From Caryophanales bacterium UBA5026 (GTDB lineage Bacteria > Bacillota_I > Bacilli_A > RF39 > UBA660): 38,222 bases of DNA. Where the stretch lies: the NCBI GenBank assembly GCA_002416285.1, contig DICM01000005.1, forward strand, positions 1-38,222. The letters run 5' to 3'. The translations under genes were made by a program, and so were the position numbers. Under the pieces are notes generated by a model that ran no database searches, was not told where the DNA came from, and saw only the letters and a list, made by a program, of their open reading frames with translations. Shown piece after piece: positions 16,044 through 24,650 of the stretch; positions within the stretch are counted from its first letter, which is position 1; each line of letters starts with the position of its first letter.

Positions 16044-17949
16044 ATATTTTATAATCATCGGATACAGAAAAATCAACATTTTCTTCAATCCACTGTTTTC
16101 TAGGATCTACTTTATCTCCCATTAAGACACTAACCCTTTTTTCAGCTAAAGCAACATCGGTAATACTCACTTTAATAAGACTCCTCTTATCAGGATCCAT
16201 TGTTGTCTCCCAAAGTTGTTCAGCATTCATTTCACCAAGTCCTTTATATCTACTCGTCTTTGTATTTTTATTTTTATATTTTTCAAGAGCCTCTCTCCGA
16301 TCATCTTCTGACCAAGCATATACAAATTCTTTTCCACATTCAATTTTATACAAAGGCGGTTGTGCAATATAGAGATGTCCTTCTTCAATCAAGGGTTTCA
16401 TATAACGATAGAAGAAAGTTAGTAATAAGATCTGAATATGAGCTCCATCATCATCGGCATCGGTCATGATAATAACTTTATCATAGTTACAATCTTTAGT
16501 ATCAAAATCACTACCGACTCCTGCTCCAATAGCATGAATCATAGTATTAATTTCTTCATTTTTTAAAATATCATCCATTCGGGCTTTTTCTGTATTCAAT
16601 ACTTTTCCACGTAGTGGCAGGATTGCTTGAAATTTACGATCACGTCCACTTTTTGCCGAACCACCCGCTGAATCTCCCTCGACTAAAAAGAGTTCATTTT
16701 TTGAAGGATCTTTCTTCTGAGCAGGTGTTAATTTTCCGCTGATTGCTCGTTCTTTTTTACTTTTATCTTTTCCCTGACGTGCCTCATCACGGGCCTTACG
16801 AGCTGCTTCACGAGCATTTCTACTGCGAACCATCTTGTCCATAAGATTCGTAGCAATTTCTTTATTTTCTTCTAAAAAGAACTGAAGCTTTTCACTTACT
16901 ACACTATCTACTATGGTTCTAGCTGATGCTGTTCCTAGTTTACCTTTTGTTTGTCCTTCAAACTGTAAAAGATGTTCCGGTACCTGTAAACTAATAATTG
17001 CAGTTAACCCTTCTCGCGTATCAGCACCATCTAAGTTTTTATCTTTTGCCTTTAAATATCCATTGTTTCTGGCATAGTCATTAAAGACTCTTGTTAAAGC
17101 TGTTTTAAACCCTACTTCATGTGTTCCACCGTCATTTGTTTTAACATTATTTACGAATGAAATGATATTTTCTGAGTAAGTATCTACATATTGAAAAGCA
17201 ACGTCAACTAATATACCATCTTTACTTCCTTCAAAAACAGAAACTTTATGTAGGGATTTTTTATCTTCGTTTAAATATTCAACAAATGCTTCTAACCCAT
17301 TCTCATAATGGAATACTTCTTTTTTATTTTCTATTAAATCCTCAATTTCAATCGTTAATCCTTTTAATAAGAAAGCACATTCCTGCATTCTTTCGCAGAT
17401 TGTTGAGAATGAAAAATGAATAGATGAAAAAATAGATTCATCTGGTAAAAATCTTACTTTTGTACCTGTTCTATTTGTTTTTTCTAATTTCTTCAATGGG
17501 ACCGCTAGCTTTCCACCATTTTCAAAGCGAATGTAATATTCATATCCCTCATTTTTAATGTTTACTTCCATCCATTTACTTAAGGCATTTACTACACTAG
17601 CACCGACACCATGAAGTCCTCCAGAAACTTTATAACCACCAGATTCAAATTTTCCACCAGCATGTAAAATTGTATAAACAACTTCTGGAGTACTCATTCC
17701 ACTTTCATGTTTTCCAACAGGTACTCCACGTCCCTCATCTTCAACACTGATGCTACCATCAGGATATAAAACAATTTTTATTTTTTTTCCGTACCCATTT
17801 ATAACTTCATCGATACCATTATCGACGATTTCCCATACTAAATGATGAAGTCCTCTTTTATCAGTTGATCCGATATACATTCCGGGTCTTTTTCTTACTG
17901 CTTCTAGTCCTTCTAAAATTTTAATGGAGCTTTCATCATATTTTGCCAT
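16042..17949 (-). CDS. parE: DNA topoisomerase IV subunit B
   Basis: 635 residues. GHKL ATPase motifs: EIVDNGIDEV (catalytic Glu/Asn), DEGRGVPVG and GGLHGVGASVVNALS. TOPRIM motifs: FLVEGDSAGGSAKSGRDRKF and IMTDADDDGAHIQ. GLGEMNAEQLWETTMDP is shared with GyrB; the phrase HESGMSTPEVVYTILHAGGK and the nearby parC favour ParE. It supplies ATP-driven strand passage for chromosome decatenation. Start: GGAGGTGAT before the ATG. Promoter TTGAAA-16-TATAAT lies at 17965-17992. Confidence 0.96.
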   Translation of the reverse strand: MAKYDESSIKILEGLEAVRKRPGMYIGSTDKRGLHHLVWEIVDNGIDEVINGYGKKIKIVLYPDGSISVEDEGRGVPVGKHESGMSTPEVVYTILHAGGKFESGGYKVSGGLHGVGASVVNALSKWMEVNIKNEGYEYYIRFENGGKLAVPLKKLEKTNRTGTKVRFLPDESIFSSIHFSFSTICERMQECAFLLKGLTIEIEDLIENKKEVFHYENGLEAFVEYLNEDKKSLHKVSVFEGSKDGILVDVAFQYVDTYSENIISFVNNVKTNDGGTHEVGFKTALTRVFNDYARNNGYLKAKDKNLDGADTREGLTAIISLQVPEHLLQFEGQTKGKLGTASARTIVDSVVSEKLQFFLEENKEIATNLMDKMVRSRNAREAARKARDEARQGKDKSKKERAISGKLTPAQKKDPSKNELFLVEGDSAGGSAKSGRDRKFQAILPLRGKVLNTEKARMDDILKNEEINTMIHAIGAGVGSDFDTKDCNYDKVIIMTDADDDGAHIQILLLTFFYRYMKPLIEEGHLYIAQPPLYKIECGKEFVYAWSEDDRREALEKYKNKNTKTSRYKGLGEMNAEQLWETTMDPDKRSLIKVSITDVALAEKRVSVLMGDKVDPRKQWIEENVDFSVSDDYKI

Positions 17950-17964
17950 ACTATCACCTCCCTA

Positions 17965-17992
17965 ATTATACCAAAAAAAAAGGAAATTTCAA
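17965..17992 (-). promoter_or_regulatory. parE promoter
   Basis: Minus strand TTGAAA, 16-bp spacer, TATAAT, ending 16 bp before the ATG. Confidence 0.6.
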
Positions 17993-18042
17993 AGAAATTC
18001 TCTTTTTCAACAGAAACTGTATTTTCAATAGATATAATTTTG

Positions 18043-18591
18043 TCATATTTTTTTACAATTCCTTTTTGCTTCTTCTAATTTTTCAGCATCGGTATCATAC
18101 AAATTATTATTCACAGAATAGAGTGGCGTAAAGTTTTTTTGAAACATTGTGTTTTCAATTTTCGAAATTACTTCTCGTTGTTTAGAACTTAAAGTATGAA
18201 GATGGTCATATAAAAAGAAAAGTCCAACATAATCAGTCTGTAAATTTTCTAGTCCAAAAGAGGAACTCTCCATTTTTCCATATAAAATTACATGTAAATG
18301 ATATAAATAATTTAAATATAAATATTTTAAAGAATTATTCCATTGTTTTCCCAAAACCTTTTGTAAATATGCACTGGCTACCAAACCATGTTCATCACCC
18401 TCTACTACCGGAATAACAATGCCTTCTTCGGTAATAAGATATCCTGGAAGATCACAATTTAAAACTGCATCTTGTTTCATAGATAAAATTTTAATTGGAT
18501 TTCCATAATAATCCCTACCCAAATTAAAAGTCAAATCTTTATTCATTTCCATAAGAGATTGTTTTTTTATAATTGAATTATAACACTGCAT
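18043..18591 (-). CDS. Unknown protein upstream of parE
   Basis: About 182 residues from the ATG at 18591, eight bases after GAGG; a GTG three codons upstream overlaps that site. It begins MQCYNSIIKKQSLMEMNKDL. The middle region (GYLITEEGIVIPVVEGDEHG) looks like a small alpha/beta domain, and the second half is helical and Tyr/Leu-rich (SLKYLYLNYLYHLHVILYGK), without a clear membrane segment. No family recognised. It has a strong promoter of its own (18639-18666), so it is expressed separately from parE. Confidence 0.6.
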   Translation of the reverse strand: MQCYNSIIKKQSLMEMNKDLTFNLGRDYYGNPIKILSMKQDAVLNCDLPGYLITEEGIVIPVVEGDEHGLVASAYLQKVLGKQWNNSLKYLYLNYLYHLHVILYGKMESSSFGLENLQTDYVGLFFLYDHLHTLSSKQREVISKIENTMFQKNFTPLYSVNNNLYDTDAEKLEEAKRNCKKI

Positions 18592-18638
18592 TTTTAACAC
18601 CTCATTTTTATACTACTCTATGTAGTGTTAGTGGTATT

Positions 18639-18666
18639 ATTCTAGCAAAAAATAGGGAAATGTCAA
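18639..18666 (-). promoter_or_regulatory. Strong sigma-A promoter of the 18043-18591 gene
   Basis: Minus strand TTGACA, 16-bp spacer, TAGAAT. The leader contains a short ACTAC-ATAGA-GTAGT hairpin. Confidence 0.65.
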
Positions 18667-18680
18667 CTGTTTAATATATA

Positions 18681-20240
18681 GACAGTGAAAAGAGTAAAAG
18701 TTTTTCTCAAAGAAAAAGACGAATATCCGCAAACAAAACAGATAAAAAATTGGTATAATTACTACATAGTAAAAGATGGGTGTCGTAAATGAACAGAAAA
18801 GAGAAAAGAACTTTACGAAAAGATAAAGTTTTAATGAAAGAATTATATTCTATTATTAATAAATATTTAACCAATTTATAAACGATGTTTGATCATTTAA
18901 CCGATACTAGAAAAAAGGTTATATTACCTATCAAATAAAGACCATTTGTGTTACTCGTCTTTTTTGGTTGTTGTGTGGTTTAACTACTATGACTGACATT
19001 TCTTCTCTTGATTTTGTTTCAGAAAGTTGTATTAAAAATTTGTCTAAAATATGTGGTCAAAATCTAGAAGAACTTCCTTATTGGGAAACAATTCAAGATG
19101 TTTTTATTAACATTAATACGGATGAACTTAGAAATATCCAAAAGTATATTGTGAAATCTTGATTACGTTATAAAATATTTGATAAGTGTCGGTTTAATGA
19201 CTGCTTTCAATTATTAATTGATGGTACTGGTTTATCTCATCACTCTTATAATCTAAATGACAACTGTTTAAAAAGAAAACATAAAGATGGTACTATTTCT
19301 TATTACAAATATGTTTTAGAATGTAAGTTAGTCGTTGGTAATATAGTTATTAACTTCGATTCTGAATTTATTGAAAATGATTCTAGTTTCACTGAAAAAA
19401 AAAAACAACAAGATTGTCAAATAAAAGCGTTTAAAAGAATGGCTGTAAGAATAAAACACCATTATCCAAAATACTAATTTATCATGACTGGTGATGCTTT
19501 ATATACTTCTAAGCCTATGTTTGATATTTGTAATCAATTCAACTGATTTTTTCTTTTTAATCTAAAGCCTGATAGGCTAAAAAAAATCAGTGAAACTTTT
19601 GAAGATAACATCCTTTATAAGAATGAAGTTTCTTTAAGCAATTATTACTTATCAACTGGTATCACTTATCACAATCTTTTCCTGAATGTTTTCAAATATA
19701 TCGAAACTAAAAGAAATAAAACGACTACATTTCGATAGATTAGTAATTTAGAGATTACAAATAACCACCTATTAGAAATTGTTTCTCTTGGTAGAAAGCG
19801 TTGGAAGATTGAAAATGGAGGCTTTTATACGTAAAAACATAGAGCCTTTAACATATCACATTTAAATAGTAGAAATGATACTGCTATGAAAATTCATTAT
19901 TTTTTTATTCAATTTGCTCATACCATTCAACAATTATTAGAACATGGTAATCTCGTGACAAAATCATTAAATCTTAAAACAAAAGAAGTAAGTGCCTTCC
20001 TCTCAAAAACACTTACTTCAACCACCTCAAATCTTAACAATTTAGAAATAAATTTTCAGTTAAGATTTGGTACTTAAATTATACTATATCTGTTCTTTGC
20101 AATCTATACCTTTTTTCAAAGAAACCATTTTGCGTCTTTTTGTCGTTCAATAATCATTGATTAACCGAGAAGAAAAAAACTTATATTTTTCTAAATGTTT
20201 ATATATTATCTATTATTTCCTTTTACTCTTTTTTACTGCT
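18681..20240 (+). mobile_element. Decayed insertion sequence
   Basis: The element surrounds the transposase pseudogene 18789-20077. Possible terminal inverted repeats are 18682-18700 and 20221-20240: both begin CAGT when read inward and share AGAGTAAAAG. I see no target-site duplication, so the exact ends are uncertain. The flanking non-coding part 20078-20312 shows nothing else. Confidence 0.45.
18789..20077 (+). pseudogene. Transposase pseudogene with frameshift and stops
   Basis: Stitching frames together gives a recognisable DDE-type transposase: NRKEKRTLRKDKV at the N-terminus, ITYQIKTICVTRLFWLLCGL, then LIDGTGLSHHSYNLNDNCLK, YYKYVLECKLVVGNIVI, FIMTGDALYTS, FNLKPDRLKKI, SLGRKRWKIENGGF and FNISHLNSRNDTAMKIHYFF. 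There is an early TAA, a frameshift near 18907, and in-frame TGA, TAA, TGA, TAG and TAA codons between 19160 and 19834. The stops are of all three types, so this is decay rather than recoding. Family resembles the ISNCY/IS4-like transposases of Firmicutes. Confidence 0.85.
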
Positions 20241-20312
20241 TCTTATTAAAGAAAGATAATGATTTCAAAACATATATATCGATTTTTTTAAAAAATAAAT
20301 CTTATATATTTT

Positions 20313-21206
20313 TTATGAAATTAAATTATTTATTATTTCTCTCATTTCATTTTCTGATAATTTAATTTCATTTTCATCTAAACCGATTTCAGGTCTTAAC
20401 CCATCACTTATATGAAAATCCGAACCTATTGTTTCAAAAAGATTATTTTCTTTCGTGAAATTACTCCATTTATCAATGTCATTTATTTTTTTATTTTCAC
20501 GATCTACATACAAATAATATGTTTCAATTCCATCTGGTTTCATTTCATCAACAATTTCTAATATATCTCGCTCAGTTAAATTATCTTCGTATGTATATGC
20601 TACTGGATGAGCTAAAACAACTTTCCCACCAGCCTTTCTTATCATATCCGATGCTTGTTTTGGAGTCACTGTTTGCTTTTCAACATAGGCTGGGCATCCC
20701 TCATTCATCACAGTTTCAATAAACTCCCCTTTATTAGGAATATGTTGAAAATTTTTTATCAATAGTTCATGATTTTCTTTATTATTTACAACGTCTAAAG
20801 CAATATGTGCTTTTGTAACAGATTCTATTTTATCTAGTTCCTCCACATTAATAATATATCCTAGTTTTTTCAATTTTTCAGCAACGTTATATAAATAATC
20901 ATGTCTTGAATTTCTTAAAGAAAATAAATTATTTCTAAATTCTTGATTATCCAAATCAAAATTATATCCTAATACATGAATTCCACATTTTTTTGTCTTT
21001 GTAGAAATTTCTACTGCATTTATAAGGGTTATATTTTTTGCTTCGGCATATTTATATAATTCATCATTATATGCATCAATTGTGTCATGGTCAGATATTG
21101 CAATTACACTCACTCCATTTTTCTCCGCTTGATCAATAACTTGTTTTGGAGATAATGCTCCATCTGAACATATTGTATGAATATGTAAATCTATTTTTTT
21201 TACCAT
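20313..21206 (-). CDS. PHP-domain phosphoesterase (TrpH/RNase AM-like)
   Basis: 297 residues, typical for the YciV/TrpH-like group. Metal-binding motifs in order: DLHIHTICSDGALSPKQV (HxH plus D), ISDHDTIDA, an NAVEISTK Glu, VLAHPVAYTY and the C-terminal GSDFHISD. Characterised relatives are 5'-3' exoribonucleases or 3',5'-nucleotide bisphosphatases using a trinuclear metal centre. The start overlaps the stop of the Cys-rich gene 21200-22159 by 7 bp (ATGGTAA), so translation is coupled and the two products probably act together. Confidence 0.88.
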   Translation of the reverse strand: MVKKIDLHIHTICSDGALSPKQVIDQAEKNGVSVIAISDHDTIDAYNDELYKYAEAKNITLINAVEISTKTKKCGIHVLGYNFDLDNQEFRNNLFSLRNSRHDYLYNVAEKLKKLGYIINVEELDKIESVTKAHIALDVVNNKENHELLIKNFQHIPNKGEFIETVMNEGCPAYVEKQTVTPKQASDMIRKAGGKVVLAHPVAYTYEDNLTERDILEIVDEMKPDGIETYYLYVDRENKKINDIDKWSNFTKENNLFETIGSDFHISDGLRPEIGLDENEIKLSENEMREIINNLIS

Positions 21207-22159
21207 AAACTTATCCTTTCTTCAAATACCTTTTTCAGTTCTTTTGTTTCATGTCTTCTCGCAACAGATGCTGGTCCACACAAGACTAAGTAATTATATA
21301 ATTGTTCCGGTGTATAAATTGAAACTAATTCTCTTCTAGTTTGGATTAAAATATCCTTTAATTCATCCTTAAATCCAAATTCAGTTAAACTGGATAAGTA
21401 ATCATGAATGAAATTATATGGCATATCATCATACTGCCACTTCTTTCGATAAGAAAGTGGATGAATAGCCAGATATGGAATTTCCCAATTTTCTGTTGCC
21501 TTTTTTATCACATATGGAACTTGTTCAATTAATGAAAATAACACATTATAATCAATAATATGCGAGTCTAATGGTAATTTTTTACTTGGCATTTTTCCAT
21601 TCTTAATATCCTCGCTTATAGAAAAAATATCCTCTAAAGTTTCAATTGGATTGATATCCGAAGGTTTCATACCATTTTCTTTAAATAATAAAGTTAACTT
21701 CTTTTTTGCATCTGTAATGCAACTAGTATCACAAACCATCCACATATCTATATCTGGTAGCCTATTTATAACTTTTCTAGGCTTTAGCGCATCATCCATA
21801 TTTTTACAAGTTTTACAAACCTGTTTTAAGTCTGGCATCATATGCCCTTTTTGTTGTAGACAATTTGAACAATTCCATGAATTGCATTTACTTCCCGCAG
21901 CAGCACTAATCAATTCATTGTTATATCTAATTTGTTCTTCAATTACGGGCAGTTGACCATCAAAATTATTATTTAACGCATAAAACGGATAACCTGTACC
22001 AAAAGTTCCACAATTTCCATCTACAGATTTTGTAACATCATTGTAAAAAAGAATGTTTTTTAGTAAATATAATTTTTTTAATTCAGAATTACTACGTTCA
22101 AAATCCGTAGAAGCCATTGCTGCATTAATGCAAATATTAATTGAATTATAATCATACAT
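21200..22159 (-). CDS. Cys-rich protein of unknown function coupled to the PHP gene
   Basis: 319 residues. Residues about 90-125 hold a cysteine cluster (CNSWNCSNCLQQKG, then CKTCKN) that could bind zinc or an iron-sulfur cluster. It is followed by RKVINRLPDIDMWMVCD, in which the DID could be a nucleotidyltransferase-like metal site; that is a weak suggestion. The C-terminal half is helical with aromatic and basic residues (IPYLAIHPLSYRKKWQYDDM). No signal peptide or membrane segment. No named family recognised. A GGGGG site precedes the ATG. The overlap with the PHP phosphoesterase suggests a nucleic-acid or nucleotide-processing pair. Confidence 0.7.
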   Translation of the reverse strand: MYDYNSINICINAAMASTDFERSNSELKKLYLLKNILFYNDVTKSVDGNCGTFGTGYPFYALNNNFDGQLPVIEEQIRYNNELISAAAGSKCNSWNCSNCLQQKGHMMPDLKQVCKTCKNMDDALKPRKVINRLPDIDMWMVCDTSCITDAKKKLTLLFKENGMKPSDINPIETLEDIFSISEDIKNGKMPSKKLPLDSHIIDYNVLFSLIEQVPYVIKKATENWEIPYLAIHPLSYRKKWQYDDMPYNFIHDYLSSLTEFGFKDELKDILIQTRRELVSIYTPEQLYNYLVLCGPASVARRHETKELKKVFEERISLW

Positions 22160-22315
22160 ACATTTTCCCCCTAAAAATGAAAATTGGATTAATTATAACA
22201 CATTTTGAAAAAAAAACAAATCAGTTAGTTATTTAAATAAATTACTCAACACAATCAAGACAGGAAAATACAGCAAGGATGCTTCTCATAAACGTATTTA
22301 TTGGAAGATAATAAT

Positions 22316-22825
22316 TTACTGACAAATATTTTCAAACATCTCAATAATCTGATCCAAATAATCTACAACAGGGAATCCTTTCCCATTTCTTTTTTCGGAA
22401 AAGCGTACTCCTATTCCTCCCGCTGCATTCCATTCTCTTAAGTTTCCTGCATAGTCATCAATTAAGATTGCACCCTCAGTATGAACCATCTCTGTTTTAC
22501 TGATTTGCTTTGGAACAGGAATCACTGTAAGATCTTTAAAATGTTTACGAATATATTTTACTTTTTCTACAGCTTCTTCTAGCCCGTTAATATGTGTTAA
22601 AATTGAAACCGAAAATTTATTTGAATCAATAATTTTTCCAATACAATCAATACTATCATTAATCGGTTGACATTGTTTTAAAAATTGATTCCAGTTTAAA
22701 GTAGAGAAAAAGACCTTTGCATCTTCACTATCCTTAGGATTTTTGCCTTGTTCTTCCATCATACGATATGAAACTTCAATCGTATTCATAATAACGCCAT
22801 CAAAGTCAATATATAGTTCTTTCAT
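22316..22825 (-). CDS. HAD-superfamily 5'-nucleotidase-like phosphatase
   Basis: 169 residues, resembling the compact NT5C-type 5'(3')-deoxyribonucleotidase group. HAD motif I is YIDFDGVIMNT (nucleophile Asp and acid/base Asp), motif II is SILTHI, the motif III Lys lies near VPKQISKTE, and motif IV is AILIDDYAGNLREW. It probably dephosphorylates nucleoside monophosphates or a related small substrate. Its promoter contains a GAACAATTGTTC palindrome, so it may respond to DNA damage. It is divergent from pyrG, suggesting a nucleotide-pool role. Confidence 0.8.
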   Translation of the reverse strand: MKELYIDFDGVIMNTIEVSYRMMEEQGKNPKDSEDAKVFFSTLNWNQFLKQCQPINDSIDCIGKIIDSNKFSVSILTHINGLEEAVEKVKYIRKHFKDLTVIPVPKQISKTEMVHTEGAILIDDYAGNLREWNAAGGIGVRFSEKRNGKGFPVVDYLDQIIEMFENICQ

Positions 22826-22840
22826 TCTATCACCAATTCA

Positions 22841-22869
22841 ATTATATACGAACAATTGTTCTTTGTAAA
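22841..22869 (-). promoter_or_regulatory. HAD gene promoter with LexA-like box
   Basis: Minus strand TTTACA, 17-bp spacer, TATAAT. The spacer contains GAACAATTGTTC (22850-22861), a perfect palindrome matching the GAAC-N4-GTTC core of the Bacillus LexA (DinR) box. Its position between -35 and -10 suits repression. Confidence 0.55.
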
Positions 22870-22922
22870 TGTTTAGAGTGGGTTATTTTTATTATACTAC
22901 AATAAATGACAAAAAAAAAGAA

Positions 22923-22952
22923 TTGTTTTTCCGGCTGATAGAATGTTATACT
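22923..22952 (+). promoter_or_regulatory. pyrG promoter
   Basis: TTGTTT, 18-bp spacer, TATACT. Predicted start of transcription about 22959, at the foot of the attenuator hairpin. Confidence 0.55.
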
Positions 22953-22958
22953 GAAAAA

Positions 22959-22989
22959 GAGCCAGAGAGACACTCTCTGGGCTTTTTTT
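22959..22989 (+). terminator. pyrG attenuator hairpin
   Basis: CCAGAGAG-ACA-CTCTCTGG, an 8-bp perfect stem extended by G-C and A-T pairs around a bulged G, followed by seven T residues. It lies between the promoter and the pyrG start, and the upstream gene is divergent, so it must act on pyrG transcription itself. Gram-positive pyrG genes are known to be attenuated in response to CTP; here the hairpin is formed by the first transcribed bases. Confidence 0.75.
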
Positions 22990-23010
22990 ATGTATTGGAG
23001 GTTGTGTGTT

Positions 23011-24609
23011 ATGACAAAATATGTTTTTGTTACAGGAGGAGTAGTTTCCGGCTTAGGAAAAGGAATTACTGCTTCCTCAATTGCGTTACTTTTAAAATCG
23101 AGAGGTTATAAAGTATTCATGCAGAAATTTGATCCTTATATGAATGTTGATCCAGGAACAATGTCACCTTTTCAACATGGAGAAGTCTTTGTAACTGCTG
23201 ATGGTTGTGAAACAGATCTTGACTTAGGACATTATGAACGTTTTATCGATGAAGAATTAAATTATACTTCAAATATTACCAATGGTAAAATTTATTCTTC
23301 TGTTATTGAGAAGGAACGTAGAGGTGACTACCTAGGAGCTACTGTGCAAATGGTTCCTCATATTACCAACGAAATTAAAAATAAGGTTTATGAAGCAGGG
23401 GTAACTTCAAAAGCTGATATCGTAATTACTGAAATTGGGGGTACTATCGGTGATATTGAATCTCAGACATTCTTAGAAGCTTTAAGACAAATTGCCTATG
23501 AACAAGGATCTAAAAATACCTTCTTTGTTCATACAACATTAATTCCATGGATCTATGGTTCTGGAGAATTAAAAACAAAACCAACACAAAAGAGTGTAAT
23601 CGAAATGCGTAGTGTAGGATTACATCCTCATGCACTTGTCTGCAGAACACCTCTTTCTTTAGATGATTCGATCAAGAATAAATTATCAATGTTCTGTAAT
23701 GTTCCAAAAGAAAATATTATAGAAGCAATCGACGTAAAGAATATTTATCAAATTCCACTGAATTATGCAGAACAAAAAATTGATGAAATTATTCTTAAAC
23801 AATTTGAATTAGATTTAAGAAAAATCGACTTAAAAGAGTGGCAACAACTTGTGGATACTGTCGATCATCTAGAAAGAGAAGTTGAAGTTGCCTTAGTAGG
23901 TAAATATACGGAACTTCACGATGCTTATCTATCGGTTACAGAATCTTTAAAACATGCTGGATTCAAATATAAGGCAAAAGTAAACATTCGCTGGGTAGAT
24001 GCAGAAAATCTAGAAACTGGTGATGTAAATAATATTCTAAAGGGAGTAAAAGGTATTGTAGTTCCTGGAGGTTTTGGCACTAGAGGAATTGAAGGAAAAA
24101 TTAAAGCATGTGAATATGCTAGAACAAATAAAATTCCGTATTTAGGATTATGCTTAGGAATGCAGATTGCTGTAATCGAATTTGCTCGTCATGTTTGTGG
24201 ATTAGAAAACGCTACCTCAACTGAATTTGATGAAGTTGCGAAAACCCCAATTATCGATTTAATGGCTGAACAAAAACAAATTAATCATATGGGTGGGACT
24301 TTAAGACTTGGTAATTATGCTTGTACATTAAAGAAAAAATCATTGGCTCACAATTTATATAAACAAGATAGCATTTTAGAAAGACATCGGCACCGATATG
24401 AATTTAATAATGCATATAAGGAAATATTAGAAGAAAAAGGACTTGTATTTTCTGGTATAAATGGGGAATCAAATCTAGTTGAAATCATTGAATACCCTGA
24501 CCATCCATTCTTTATTGCATCCCAATTCCATCCGGAATTCAAGAGTAGACCAACTAGACCACACCCTTTATTTGATGGCTTTATTGAAGCAACTTTAAAA
24601 AGATCTTAA
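23011..24609 (+). CDS. pyrG: CTP synthase
   Basis: 533 residues from the ATG at 23011, nine bases after GGAGG; this gives the standard N-terminus MTKYVFVTGGVVSGLGKG. Synthetase domain: the KFDPYMNVDPGTMSPFQHGE stretch and VITEIGGTIGDIES. Glutaminase domain: VPGGFGTRGIEGK, YLGLCLGMQ with the catalytic Cys, and the final SQFHPEFKSRP with His/Glu of the triad. It converts UTP, ATP and glutamine to CTP. Full length with no anomalies. It is preceded by a promoter and attenuator and ended by a terminator overlapping its stop codon. Confidence 0.98.
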   Translation: MTKYVFVTGGVVSGLGKGITASSIALLLKSRGYKVFMQKFDPYMNVDPGTMSPFQHGEVFVTADGCETDLDLGHYERFIDEELNYTSNITNGKIYSSVIEKERRGDYLGATVQMVPHITNEIKNKVYEAGVTSKADIVITEIGGTIGDIESQTFLEALRQIAYEQGSKNTFFVHTTLIPWIYGSGELKTKPTQKSVIEMRSVGLHPHALVCRTPLSLDDSIKNKLSMFCNVPKENIIEAIDVKNIYQIPLNYAEQKIDEIILKQFELDLRKIDLKEWQQLVDTVDHLEREVEVALVGKYTELHDAYLSVTESLKHAGFKYKAKVNIRWVDAENLETGDVNNILKGVKGIVVPGGFGTRGIEGKIKACEYARTNKIPYLGLCLGMQIAVIEFARHVCGLENATSTEFDEVAKTPIIDLMAEQKQINHMGGTLRLGNYACTLKKKSLAHNLYKQDSILERHRHRYEFNNAYKEILEEKGLVFSGINGESNLVEIIEYPDHPFFIASQFHPEFKSRPTRPHPLFDGFIEATLKRS

Positions 24610-24620
24610 GATCTTTTTTA
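24597..24620 (+). terminator. pyrG terminator
   Basis: AAAAGATC-TTAA-GATCTTTT with extra T residues. The loop contains the pyrG stop codon. Confidence 0.8.
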
Positions 24621-24622
24621 TA

Positions 24623-24650
24623 TAAAAAAAGATGCTTATTTTAAAGCATC
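24623..24650 (-). terminator. rplT operon terminator
   Basis: On minus GATGCTT-TAAAAT-AAGCATC followed by T7. The stem includes the last rplT codons and stop. Confidence 0.8.

Noticed and set aside
15960..16088. Longer start for the gene between parE and parC
   Set aside because: The extension runs through the promoter and the parE terminator and has no ribosome site; the ATG at 15959 has GGAGG.
19160..19834. TGA read as tryptophan (alternative genetic code)
   Set aside because: TAA and TAG also interrupt the transposase, and all intact genes in the window encode Trp with TGG, so the element is simply decayed.
20601..20608. TACTGGAT inside the PHP gene
   Set aside because: Isolated 8-base match within coding sequence; chance.
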